Shown here: positions 53,385 through 61,105 of the stretch, piece by piece
Layout of the letters: the number at the start of each line of letters is the position of its first letter
Position numbering within the stretch: position 1 is the first letter of the stretch
From: Amycolatopsis tolypomycina
GTDB lineage: Bacteria; Actinomycetota; Actinomycetes; Mycobacteriales; Pseudonocardiaceae
DNA: 64,000 nucleotides
NCBI RefSeq assembly: GCF_900105945.1
Contig: NZ_FNSO01000004.1
Coordinates: 3,844,001 to 3,908,000 of the forward strand
Direction: 5' to 3'
Made by a program: the position numbers and the translations under genes
The notes under the pieces: generated by a model
Seen by the model: the letters and a program-made list of their open reading frames with translations, nothing else
What the model was told of the DNA's origin: nothing
Databases searched by the model: none

Positions 53385-53412
53385 CCGCCCCGGGAAAGGG
53401 TTCCCGGGGCGG
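53385..53412 (-). terminator. Intrinsic terminator with T-run after the QsuB-like gene
   Basis: A perfect 12-bp GC-rich stem (CCGCCCCGGGAA and complement) with a 4-nt loop, followed on the minus strand by TTTTCGTT. It is the most classical rho-independent terminator in the window. 53209-53384 otherwise shows no gene. Confidence 0.85.
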
Positions 53413-53421
53413 CGGTGGTGA

Positions 53422-55221
53422 TCAGGCCGGCGTTTTCACCGGTGGGGCCGCATGTCGGCGGGCGCGGTGGGCGGCCATCCGCACCGGCGCGTTGGCCACG
53501 CCGAAGCCGCGGTACCCGCCGATCCGCTGCACCACCTCGAAGAACACCCGCGCCCCGGCCAGCGCGGTGTAGAAGTGGAGGAACTCGCCCTCGGCGTCCC
53601 GGTCGTAGAGCACCGAGTGCTCCCGCAACGCGGCGAGCCGGGCCGGCGGCAGCTCCAGCCGGGCGGCCAGGTCGTCGTAGTAGTTGCCGGGGATGTCCAG
53701 CAGCGGGGCGCCCGCCGCGCGCATCGCCGCGGCCGCGGCCAGTGCGTCCGTGCAGGCGAACGCGACGTGCTGCGGTTCGGGGACCGCCGGCGCCCATTCG
53801 CCGCGGCGGACCACGGCCGCCTCCAGCGTCAGCCGGACGTCCCCCGCCGCCACCGCACGGCTGCGCACCAGCCCGAACGGCGCCGCGTACTCCGTCACCG
53901 GCGACGGCGTCAGCCCGAACACCGCGTGGTGGAACAGCGCGGCTTCCTCGAAGTGGTCGAAGGGCTGGGTGAGCGCCACGTGATCGATCCCGAAAACGCC
54001 CGCGCCGCCTGCCGTTTCCCCGGTCGGCACGAAGTCCTCGCGCCAGTCGTCGCCGCAGAGGAACACCTGGGTGCCGTCCGGCGCCGAGACCGACGCCAGG
54101 TCGGCCTCGCGCGGGCCGCGCACCCGCGGCAGGACCGGCGCCCGCAGCGCTTCGGCCCGGCGCGCCGAGCGGACCGGGTCGGTGCTGGCCAGCGCGACGG
54201 CGCCGACGGCACCGTGCGCCGCGCCGCCTTCGTTGACCACCACCCGGGCGTCGCCCTGCTCCCACAGCTCGACCGGCTTGGTGCGGTGCACGCCGGTGCG
54301 CGCGAACCCGAGGCTCGCGAGGACGCGCCCGCCGCCCGGGTCGGTGACGACCTCGGCGAACGCGTGCCCGGTCAGGGCCGGCGCGGCCGGCAGGTCGAGC
54401 ACGCCCAGGGACTCCTGCAGCACCAGCAGCGACCGCAGCGCGTCGACGGCGGCGGGGCGCGGGTCGGCCTGGCGGAACACGTCGTTGAAGACTTCGAGGG
54501 ACAGCGGCCCGCGGTAGCCCGCGGCCAGCACGTGCCCGGTGAACGCCGTCAGGTCGAAGTCGCCCTGTCCCGGGAAGAGCCGGTGGTGCCTGCTCCAGGG
54601 CAGCACGTCCATCGGCAGCTTCGGCGCGTCGGCCAGCTGCAGGAAGAAGATCTTGTCGCCGGGGATGGCGCGGATCGCCGCCGGGTCGTGGCCCTTCGAC
54701 AGGATGTGGAAGCTGTCCAGGCAGACGCCGAGCGCGGGGTGGGCGGCGCGGCGGACGATGCGCCAGGCGTGCTCGTACCCGCTGACGTGCCTGCCCCAGG
54801 CCAGTGCCTCGTAGGCGACCCGCATCCCGCGTGAATCGGCCAGCTCCGCCAGCGCGTGCAGCTGTTCGGCGGCCAGTTCGTCGTCGTCGATCGCTTCGGG
54901 CGAGACCGACGAGCAGACCAGGATCGTGTCCGTGCCGAGCTCGGCCATGACGTCGAACTTGCAGGCCGCCCGGCGCAGGTTGGCCCGGTGCAGGTCAGGC
55001 GGGACGGCTTCGAAGTCGCGGAACGGCTGGTAGAGGTCGATCGACAGGCCGAGGTCGGCGCAGCGGCGACGGATTTCGGCCGGGCTCGACGGGGACACCA
55101 GCAGGTCGTTCTCGAACAGCTCGACGCCGTCGAACCCGGCCGCGGCGGCCGCGGCGAGCTTGTCCTCCAGGGTGCCGGACAGGCAGACGGTGGCGATGGC
55201 GGTGCGCGGCTCAGGCAGCAC
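53422..55221 (-). CDS. qsuB: 3-dehydroshikimate dehydratase fused to an HPPD-like domain
   Basis: A 599-residue two-domain protein. Residues 1 to about 280 are a sugar-phosphate-isomerase TIM barrel with GFDGVELFENDLLV, KFDVMAELGTDTILVCSSV, GVCLDSFHIL and LSLEVFNDVFR, matching the metal-binding 3-dehydroshikimate dehydratase of QsuB/QuiC. Residues about 295-590 are a vicinal-oxygen-chelate/hydroxyphenylpyruvate dioxygenase-like domain (GIDHVALTQPFDHFEEAALFHH, ...EFLHFYTALAGARVFFEVVQR). Corynebacterial QsuB has the same fusion and size. It converts 3-dehydroshikimate to protocatechuate. GTG at 55221 has GGGGAGG; the gene overlaps the upstream dehydrogenase by 11 bp. The role of the second domain is unclear. 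Confidence 0.9.
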   Translation of the reverse strand: MLPEPRTAIATVCLSGTLEDKLAAAAAAGFDGVELFENDLLVSPSSPAEIRRRCADLGLSIDLYQPFRDFEAVPPDLHRANLRRAACKFDVMAELGTDTILVCSSVSPEAIDDDELAAEQLHALAELADSRGMRVAYEALAWGRHVSGYEHAWRIVRRAAHPALGVCLDSFHILSKGHDPAAIRAIPGDKIFFLQLADAPKLPMDVLPWSRHHRLFPGQGDFDLTAFTGHVLAAGYRGPLSLEVFNDVFRQADPRPAAVDALRSLLVLQESLGVLDLPAAPALTGHAFAEVVTDPGGGRVLASLGFARTGVHRTKPVELWEQGDARVVVNEGGAAHGAVGAVALASTDPVRSARRAEALRAPVLPRVRGPREADLASVSAPDGTQVFLCGDDWREDFVPTGETAGGAGVFGIDHVALTQPFDHFEEAALFHHAVFGLTPSPVTEYAAPFGLVRSRAVAAGDVRLTLEAAVVRRGEWAPAVPEPQHVAFACTDALAAAAAMRAAGAPLLDIPGNYYDDLAARLELPPARLAALREHSVLYDRDAEGEFLHFYTALAGARVFFEVVQRIGGYRGFGVANAPVRMAAHRARRHAAPPVKTPA

Positions 55222-56059
55222 GGGCGGCCTCCCCTTCCAGGGCGTCGAAGTGGCGCAGCATCCGGCCGGGGTCCGGGTCGGCGCCGGTGAACAGCCGGAA
55301 CGACTCGGCGGCCTGCAGCACGACCATGCCGCCGCCGTGCAGCACCCGGCACCCGCGGGCGCGGGCGGCGGCGAGCAGCGCGGTTTCCAGCGGGCGGTAG
55401 ACGATGTCGGCGACCCACAAATCTTCGTGCAGCAGCTCGGCGGGGACGGGCGAGCCGGGGTGGGCGGCCATGCCGGTCGGGGTGGCGTGCACGAGCCCGT
55501 CGGCACGCTCGAGCGCGGTCAGGTCGCCGGTGACCGCGCGGCCCGGGCCGAACCGCCGGTCGAGGGCCGCGGCCAGGTGGGCACTCCGGGCGCCGTCGAC
55601 GTCGTGCACGGTGAGGCGTCCGGTGCCGAGGGAGAGCAGCGCGTGCGCGACCGCCGCGCCCGCTCCCCCGGCGCCGAGCAGCACGACGTCGTCCATGCGG
55701 ACGTCCGGCAGGCCGCGGCTGAGGCTGCGGGCGAACCCGGTCGCGTCGGTGTTGTGGCCGATCGCGCGCCCTTGGCGGAAGACGACGGTGTTGACCGCCC
55801 CGAGCGCGGCGGCTTCCGGCGAGAGCTCGTCGAGGTGCGGGACGACGGCCTGCTTGGCCGGGTGGGTGACGTTGAGGCCGTCGAACCCGGCGAGCCGGGC
55901 GGCGGCGAGGACGTCGGCGACCGGGCGGCCCAGGACGTCGAGGTCCAGCAGCCGGTAGAGGTAGCGCAGGCCCAGCTCGTCGGCCTCGCGCTCGTGCAGG
56001 GCCGGGCTCGCGGACGGCCCGATGCCCGTGCCGACAAGCCCGATCAAGTAGCTGGTCAC
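55211..56059 (-). CDS. Shikimate/quinate dehydrogenase (AroE/QsuD family)
   Basis: A 282-residue dehydrogenase. The substrate domain has GPSASPALHEREA and the FDGLNVTHPAKQAVVPHLDEL segment with catalytic Lys and Asp partners; NTVVFRQGRAIGHNTDATGF follows. The Rossmann motif is LLGAGGAGAAVAHAL, and the residues after the second strand (HDVDGARS) have an Asp, which favours NAD over NADP, fitting a catabolic enzyme. GTG 56059 has a GGAGGG site. It overlaps the QsuB-like gene, so the pair converts quinate/shikimate to protocatechuate precursors. It is not part of a biosynthetic aro cluster here. Confidence 0.9.
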   Translation of the reverse strand: MTSYLIGLVGTGIGPSASPALHEREADELGLRYLYRLLDLDVLGRPVADVLAAARLAGFDGLNVTHPAKQAVVPHLDELSPEAAALGAVNTVVFRQGRAIGHNTDATGFARSLSRGLPDVRMDDVVLLGAGGAGAAVAHALLSLGTGRLTVHDVDGARSAHLAAALDRRFGPGRAVTGDLTALERADGLVHATPTGMAAHPGSPVPAELLHEDLWVADIVYRPLETALLAAARARGCRVLHGGGMVVLQAAESFRLFTGADPDPGRMLRHFDALEGEAARAA

Positions 56060-56077
56060 GCCGCACCCTCCGAACTT

Positions 56078-56092
56078 AATGTACGAACTAGT
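56078..56092. promoter_or_regulatory. Candidate TetR operator in front of the shikimate dehydrogenase gene
   Basis: AATGTACGAACTAGT, whose reverse complement is nearly identical to the element at 56866-56880 (13 of 15 positions). It lies between the divergent TetR and dehydrogenase genes, within a wider dyad of TAC and GTAC elements. Confidence 0.6.
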
Positions 56093-56173
56093 ACGTTCAC
56101 GGTAGCGCGGCGTGCGTTCGAGCGGAAGGGCTGCACTAGAGTGGGGGCGTTCACCTGCAGCGGAGGGAGCCCG

Positions 56174-56815
56174 GTGGCCGCACCATCGTCGGAGGCCGAG
56201 CGCCAGCGCGACAAGGACCGCACGCGCGCCGACATCCTCGCCGTGGCCACGCGGGAGTTCGCGGACAAGGGCTACACCGGCGCCCGGGTCGACGAGATCG
56301 CCGCCCGCACCAGCACCACCAAGCGGATGATCTACTACTACTTCGGCGGCAAGGAACAGCTCTACATCGCCGTGCTGGAGCGGGCGTATTCCGCCCTCCG
56401 CGCCTCGGAACAGCAGCTCGACGTCGAGCACCTGGATCCCGAGGAGGCACTTCGGCAGCTGGCGGCACTGACCTTCGACCACCACCAGGCCAACCCCGAC
56501 TTCATCCGGCTGGTCAGCATCGAGAACATCCACCGCGCGGAGCACCTGTCGCAGTCGGAGATCCTGGCCGGACTGGCCGACCCGGCCCTCGGCGGGATCA
56601 CGCGGATCCTCGAGCGAGGCCACAAGGCCGGCCTGTTCCGGGCGGACGCCGACGCGCTCGACGTCCACATGATCATCAGCTCGTTCTGCGTGTTCCAGCA
56701 GGCGAACCGCCACACGTTCCAGGCGATCTTCGGCCGCGACATGCTCGATCCGGCCCGTCGCGAGCACTACCGCACGATGCTGGGCGACCTGCTGATCAAC
56801 TACCTGACCGCCTGA
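56174..56815 (+). CDS. TetR-family regulator of the quinate/shikimate unit
   Basis: A 213-residue regulator. The HTH lies at about residues 16-62 (RADILAVATREFADKGYTGARVDEIAARTSTTKRMIYYYFGGKEQLY in pieces), and the C-terminal ligand domain includes FDHHQANPDFIRLVSIENIHRAEHL, typical of the TetR_C group that recognises aromatic-type ligands. GTG at 56174 has GGAGGGAG. It is divergent from the dehydrogenase/QsuB genes and upstream of the transporter, and candidate operators flank both. It probably represses them until a shikimate-pathway ligand binds. Confidence 0.9.
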   Translation: MAAPSSEAERQRDKDRTRADILAVATREFADKGYTGARVDEIAARTSTTKRMIYYYFGGKEQLYIAVLERAYSALRASEQQLDVEHLDPEEALRQLAALTFDHHQANPDFIRLVSIENIHRAEHLSQSEILAGLADPALGGITRILERGHKAGLFRADADALDVHMIISSFCVFQQANRHTFQAIFGRDMLDPARREHYRTMLGDLLINYLTA

Positions 56816-56865
56816 AATCCGCCTCTTGACACCCGGCGCCCCGGTCTCGCACTCTCTATTAACTA

Positions 56866-56880
56866 ACTAGACCGTACATT
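56866..56880. promoter_or_regulatory. Candidate TetR operator in front of the transporter gene
   Basis: ACTAGACCGTACATT, matching the reverse complement of 56078-56092 at 13 of 15 positions. It lies 53 bp before the transporter GTG. A TTGACA at 56826-56831 is a possible -35 element, but no well-spaced -10 was found. Confidence 0.55.
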
Positions 56881-56933
56881 GCTTCCCCGCCGAACTCTGC
56901 GCAACGAAGCACGGATGTCAGGAGATCGTTCCC

Positions 56934-58247
56934 GTGACCGGATCGATGCCCCGCAAGGCGGCGCTGGCCGCCTGGATCGGCAGCGCGCTCGAGTACTACG
57001 ACTTCTTCATCTACGGCACCGCCGCCGCGCTCGTGTTCGGCAAGGTGTTCTTCCCCGCCTCCTCCCCCGCCACCGGCACCCTGCTGGCCCTGGCCACCTT
57101 CGGCGTCGGCTACCTCGCCCGGCCGGTCGGCGCGTTCGTCCTCGGCCACGTCGGCGACCGGTTCGGCCGCAAGCGGGTGCTCGTCTTCACCCTGCTGCTC
57201 ATGGGGTTCGCGACGTTCTGCGTCGGCTGCCTGCCGACGTACGGGAGCATCGGCGTCCTCGCGCCGGTCCTGCTGGTCGTGCTCCGTCTGCTGCAGGGCC
57301 TTTCCGCGGCCGGCGAGCAGGCGGGCGCGAACTCGATGTCGCTGGAACACGCCCCGGAGCACCGGCGCGCCTACTTCACCAGCTTCACCCTGAGCGGCAC
57401 GCAGGCCGGGCAGATCCTGGCCACCGCGATCTTCCTGCCGGTCGCCGCGCTGCCCGCCGAGGACCTGCTGACCTGGGGCTGGCGCGTGCCGTTCTGGGGC
57501 AGCGCGCTCGTGGTCGTCGTCGGCTTCGTGATCCGGCGCAAGCTCGACGAGACGCCGGTGTTCGCCCGCACCGAGGTGGCGAAACTGCCGGTCGCGCTGC
57601 TGTTCCGGCACCACTGGGCCGACGTCCTGCGCGTGGTCGTCGCGGCGACGATCGCCTCGGTCAGCACCATCTTCACCGTCTACGCGCTGAGCTACGCGGT
57701 CAACACGATCGGCCTCGCCCGCACGCCGATGCTGTGGGTGGGCGTGCTGGCCAACGTCGTCGCGCTGGCGGCGATCCCGCTGCTGGCCGGCCTCGCCGAC
57801 CGCGTCGGGCGCAAGCCGGTGTTCATCACCGGCTGCCTGGCCTGCGGGGTGCTGATCTTCCCGTACCTGTGGTCGATCTCGATCGGCTCGTACGCGCTGC
57901 TGTTCGGGCTCGGCATCGTGCTGTTCGGGGTGGCCTACTCCGGCGTGAACGGGGTCTGGCCGTCGCTGTACGGCGAGATGTTCAGCGCCCAGGTCCGGTT
58001 GTCCGGCATGGCGATCGGCACCCAGATCGGCTTCGCGGTGGCGGGTTTCGCCCCCAGCGTGGTCGCGGCGATCGGCTCGGGCCGCGACGACTGGCTCGGC
58101 GTCGCGATCTTCACCGCCGCGGTGTGCGTGGTGGCGGCCGGAGCCGCGGCGACGGCGCGCGAAACCTACCGGGTGCCGACCGCGCAGCTGGGCGGCCGGA
58201 CACTCGCGGCACCGTCCACTGTGGTCGCCTCCACTGTGGACGGCTAG
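56934..58247 (+). CDS. MFS transporter of the metabolite:H+ symporter (shikimate transporter-like) type
   Basis: A 437-residue 12-span transporter. MHS-family motifs are clear: WIGSALEYYDFFIYG at the N-terminus, GHVGDRFGRKRVL (MFS loop 2-3), LRLLQGLSAAGEQAG and GLADRVGRKPVF (loop 8-9). ShiA-type members import shikimate or dehydroshikimate with protons. GTG 56934 with an AGGAG site. It follows the TetR gene by 118 bp and shares its operator, so it completes an uptake-plus-degradation unit. The last 4 bp overlap the convergent gene at 58244. Confidence 0.92.
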   Translation: MTGSMPRKAALAAWIGSALEYYDFFIYGTAAALVFGKVFFPASSPATGTLLALATFGVGYLARPVGAFVLGHVGDRFGRKRVLVFTLLLMGFATFCVGCLPTYGSIGVLAPVLLVVLRLLQGLSAAGEQAGANSMSLEHAPEHRRAYFTSFTLSGTQAGQILATAIFLPVAALPAEDLLTWGWRVPFWGSALVVVVGFVIRRKLDETPVFARTEVAKLPVALLFRHHWADVLRVVVAATIASVSTIFTVYALSYAVNTIGLARTPMLWVGVLANVVALAAIPLLAGLADRVGRKPVFITGCLACGVLIFPYLWSISIGSYALLFGLGIVLFGVAYSGVNGVWPSLYGEMFSAQVRLSGMAIGTQIGFAVAGFAPSVVAAIGSGRDDWLGVAIFTAAVCVVAAGAAATARETYRVPTAQLGGRTLAAPSTVVASTVDG

Positions 58248-58615
58248 AACGGAACGCCGACCGCGGCGGCCAATGCCCGCACCGCGGTCCACAGCCCGGC
58301 GCCGGCGGTCGCGAGGCCGCCGGCGTCCCGGAGCAGGTCACGGGCCCGGCGCACCTTCGCGCCCGCGTCCTTCCCGCCGTGCACGACGTCCCGGTCGACC
58401 TCGTCGAGGGCGTCGTGCACGGCGTCCTTCGTGGCCGGCGGCAGCCGGGCCGCGTCGAGTTCCGCGCGGACCGACCGCACCAGGGCGGCGACCTGCCGCG
58501 CGTCGAAGCCGCGGTGGATCTCCTGGTGTCCACCGTGGACGGTGTTGATGTCGCCGTGGACGGCGTTGTTGACCGTCCCGGCCCGGACGTCGCCGTGGAA
58601 GTGGATGCCGTCCAT
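58244..58615 (-). CDS. Small protein with GDV-AGT-NNA motif, function unknown
   Basis: A 123-residue protein. The N-terminus repeats short Gly/Asp/Asn units (FHGDVRAGTVNNAVHGDINTVHGG in pieces: FHGDVRAGTVNNA, HGDINTVHGG), then a helical part (RQVAALVRSVRAELDAA, VRRARDLLRDAGGLATAG) ending in a short hydrophobic helix. The repeat unit recurs in the FHA protein just upstream. Its ATG directly abuts the FHA stop (TAG-ATG). In bacterial conflict proteins such beta-arc repeats act as adaptors, but that assignment is only an analogy. Confidence 0.8.
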   Translation of the reverse strand: MDGIHFHGDVRAGTVNNAVHGDINTVHGGHQEIHRGFDARQVAALVRSVRAELDAARLPPATKDAVHDALDEVDRDVVHGGKDAGAKVRRARDLLRDAGGLATAGAGLWTAVRALAAAVGVPF

Positions 58616-59377
58616 CTAGCGCCTCCCGTTCCGGCGCCGCTCGCGCGCCGCCTTGGCCATGACCAGTCCGATCAGCAGCACGACCCCGCCGAGCCCGAAG
58701 AGCGCGAACCCGACCACCCCGAGCGGCACGCCGTCGAAGACCTCCGGCCCGAGCAGCGGCGGCGGCGCGTCGAACGACCCGGACGAGACCGCGTCGGAGC
58801 CCGCCTTGATGAACCGGAAGATCACCGACGCCCAGATGCCGAACCCGGCCAGGATCGTCAGCAGCCCCAGCACCATGACCGCGCGGCCGGCGCCCCGCCC
58901 GGTGGCCAGCTCCGAGATCATCTGCCCTTCGGGCGTGCTGAACTCGTAGTTGTGCTGCTGCCGGTGGTCGTAGCTGTTGTTGACGTCGCGCCCGGCGTTG
59001 TTGATCGTCCCGGCGGACACGTCCCCGAAGGAGACCCCGCCGGACGGCGAACGCTGCCAGGTCCGGGTGTGCGCGGCCCCGGACCCGTCCGCGTAGACGG
59101 CGGAGACCGGCCCGAACTCGAGCCGGTCACCGTCGCGCAGCGGGTGGTCCTGCCGCGGCGCCAGGCGCCGCCCGTTGACCCAGGTCCCGTTCCGCGACCC
59201 GGCGTCGGCCACCCAGGTGCCGCGCGCGTCCTGCCGGATCCAGGCGTGCCGCAGCGACACCTGCTCCGAGCGCAGCCGCAGGTCAGCGTCGGGCCCGCGC
59301 CCCACCAGCCACGAACCCCGGCGCACCTCCAGGCGCACCCCGGACCCACCGAGCGTCTCGATCCTCGCCCCGCCCAT
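58616..59377 (-). CDS. FHA-domain membrane protein
   Basis: A 253-residue protein. Residues 10-90 are an FHA phosphothreonine-binding domain: SWLVGRGPDADLRL, SLRHAWIR (Ser/His) and DAGSRNGTWVNG (NGT). Residues 113-140 carry SFGDVSAGTINNAGRDVNN, the motif shared with the downstream protein. Two membrane spans follow (about 166-189 and 217-241), with a basic C-terminus. It probably recruits a phosphorylated partner, for example a Ser/Thr kinase substrate, to the membrane. ATG 59377 is preceded by GGAGGAG. No kinase gene is in view. Confidence 0.88.
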   Translation of the reverse strand: MGGARIETLGGSGVRLEVRRGSWLVGRGPDADLRLRSEQVSLRHAWIRQDARGTWVADAGSRNGTWVNGRRLAPRQDHPLRDGDRLEFGPVSAVYADGSGAAHTRTWQRSPSGGVSFGDVSAGTINNAGRDVNNSYDHRQQHNYEFSTPEGQMISELATGRGAGRAVMVLGLLTILAGFGIWASVIFRFIKAGSDAVSSGSFDAPPPLLGPEVFDGVPLGVVGFALFGLGGVVLLIGLVMAKAARERRRNGRR

Positions 59378-59393
59378 CGGCCCTCCTCCCGCC

Positions 59394-59422
59394 GCACGGC
59401 TCCCTTACAGGAAGAGCCGTGC
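59394..59422 (-). terminator. Hairpin after the PH-like gene
   Basis: GCACGGCTC (59394-59402) and GAGCCGTGC (59414-59422), a 9-bp perfect stem, 61 bp after the stop at 59483. It separates that gene from the FHA gene. Confidence 0.6.
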
Positions 59423-59482
59423 GACGGGCCGGGGATATCCGGCGAACGGGTGAACCCGTTCAGACCTTCGGCGCCGGCTCGC

Positions 59483-60313
59483 TCAGCCTTCCTGGTACTC
59501 GGCCCAGGACGGGACGCGACCGTTCCCGGTCCGGAGGAAGCTGTGCGGCTCCAGCAGGAGCGCCTGGATCCGCGGGAAGAGCTGCATCAGCGGTGTGTGG
59601 CAGCGAAAGTTCCAGGCCCACAGCCAGTCGACCATGTCGTCCACGGAGTTGAGGACGCGATCCTCCGGGCCGCCACCGTCGAACCGGTCGTGGAACCGCC
59701 GCGCCGCATCGTCGTCGCCCCACTGGCGGAAGTACTCGTCTGCCTGACCCATCACCATCACGAACACCCGCTCGATCAGGTTGACGACGTTCTCCGGGTT
59801 CGCCGGGACACCTGTTTCGGTCAGCAGGTCCAGGTAGAAACCGGGGTACAGGATCGGGACGGCCCGACCGTCGGTCGCCGCGAACCCCGAGGCGGCGGTT
59901 TCGACCGGCGGCCGGCGCCGGGCCAGCTTCTCGATCGCCTCCCCGACGGAATACGCGACGCCGGGTCGCTGGAACTTGACCGTGGTTCCCGGCCCCGCGA
60001 CCACGAGGAGGAACGACCCGGTGCCGGTCGGGCGCACCTCGACGTCTCGGATCTCCTCCGGCGTGACCGAACGGTCCAGGACCCGGCCGCCCTTGCGCAT
60101 GACGAGCAACCGGCGATCGGTCACCACCAGGGTGTGCGTCGCGGTGAAGTCCTCCACGGCGATCAGCCGGACAGTCTCGCCGTCCTGGAAGCACGACCGG
60201 ATGTTCGGCTCGCCCTTCGCGATCATCCGGCGGTGGTGTCCCGCGTCATCGGCCAACGCAGCACGAAAGTCCTCCGACAACGATTCTCCGCCTCCGAAGA
60301 GTCCCACGACCAT
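59483..60313 (-). CDS. PH-like domain hypothetical protein
   Basis: A 276-residue soluble protein. Residues about 40-125 (ETVRLIAVEDFTATHTLVVTDRRLLVMR...EIRDVEVRPTGTGSFLLVV) look like a bacterial PH/YdjM-type beta-barrel. The C-terminal half is helical, with YPGFYLDLLTETGVPANPENVVNLIERVFVMVM and many aromatic residues (DWLWAWNFRCHTPL). I know no named family for the C-terminus. ATG 60313 is only 2-3 bp from the AAGGAG site; GTG at 60307 is better spaced and may be the true start. It diverges from the NUDIX-like gene. Confidence 0.75.
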   Translation of the reverse strand: MVVGLFGGGESLSEDFRAALADDAGHHRRMIAKGEPNIRSCFQDGETVRLIAVEDFTATHTLVVTDRRLLVMRKGGRVLDRSVTPEEIRDVEVRPTGTGSFLLVVAGPGTTVKFQRPGVAYSVGEAIEKLARRRPPVETAASGFAATDGRAVPILYPGFYLDLLTETGVPANPENVVNLIERVFVMVMGQADEYFRQWGDDDAARRFHDRFDGGGPEDRVLNSVDDMVDWLWAWNFRCHTPLMQLFPRIQALLLEPHSFLRTGNGRVPSWAEYQEG

Positions 60314-60415
60314 TCTCCTTCCTGGACAACCCGCAAATCACTGAACAGTCGATGTTTCGGCAGAAGCTGTTACGATCACCGAGGTCACGATTCCGGACGA
60401 CGGGAGGCTGTAATC

Positions 60416-61105
60416 GTGAAACCCCCACCGACATTCCTGCCTGCTCGCCGGGGACGGGTGCGGATCTCGTTCAGCGTCCTGCTCCGCCTCGCCGATGACG
60501 ACCGTTTTGTACTGTTCGACGCCCCCAAACGTCCGGGCGCCTTCGGACCGCCGGGCGGAGTGATCAAGTTCTTCCCCCCGGCCGCCCGGATCCTGGACGC
60601 GCTCGGGTTCCAGCCCGAGCGCACGGGTTCTCCGCACCACAAGCTCAGAGCGGACCTTCGCGGCACTCTCCCGGCCGGCGCGCTGCGCCGGTTCCGAACC
60701 TGGTTCGCGACGGGGGCGTACCGCGAAACCGCTGACGAGTGCCTACGTCGCGAACTGCACGAAGAGCTCGCCGAGGTCGGCGTCCACCACTTGGACAGGA
60801 TTGTCCCGGAATTGGAGTTCACCAACGTCCGCACCGTCCAAGAAGGTCCGCAATCCGTGCCAGGCAAACACTACCGGCAGTTGCGCGGATTCGACGTGCG
60901 CGAGCTGGCGATGACGAATCATGCCGCGCGACGCCTGAGCCGGGAACTGATTGAAGTGGCCGAAGACGAGGCGTATCCGGGCGTCCTGCTGGCTGGTTTC
61001 GACGACATCGCCCACGGTCGCCTCGATCGCGCTCTGATCGCCCCGCAGAGCGCGTTCCTCGCCGGTCCGTCACGGCTCGCCCCGGATCTGCCGCCGCTGC
61101 GATGA
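60416..61105 (+). CDS. NUDIX-like protein (SMODS-associated-NUDIX type)
   Basis: A 229-residue protein. The GAFGPPGGVIKFF segment (42-53) and TADECLRRELHEELAEVG (105-122) form a NUDIX-like core with an atypical Nudix box (RELHEE present, spacing altered). This resembles the SMODS-associated NUDIX domain of nucleotide-second-messenger conflict systems, recalled from family pattern, not checked. GTG 60416 with GGGAGG. A TACGAT -10 (60371-60376) lies 17 bp from GTCGAT. The stop overlaps the next ATG by ATGA, so it is made together with the cyclase-like protein, and it may hydrolyse or sense the nucleotide. Confidence 0.7.
   Translation: MKPPPTFLPARRGRVRISFSVLLRLADDDRFVLFDAPKRPGAFGPPGGVIKFFPPAARILDALGFQPERTGSPHHKLRADLRGTLPAGALRRFRTWFATGAYRETADECLRRELHEELAEVGVHHLDRIVPELEFTNVRTVQEGPQSVPGKHYRQLRGFDVRELAMTNHAARRLSRELIEVAEDEAYPGVLLAGFDDIAHGRLDRALIAPQSAFLAGPSRLAPDLPPLR

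Noticed and set aside
56879..60415. Upstream continuation of the NUDIX-like frame
   Set aside because: The frame is open back to 56879 but overlaps the MFS, FHA and PH-like genes; only the part from GTG 60416 has a ribosome-binding site and domain.
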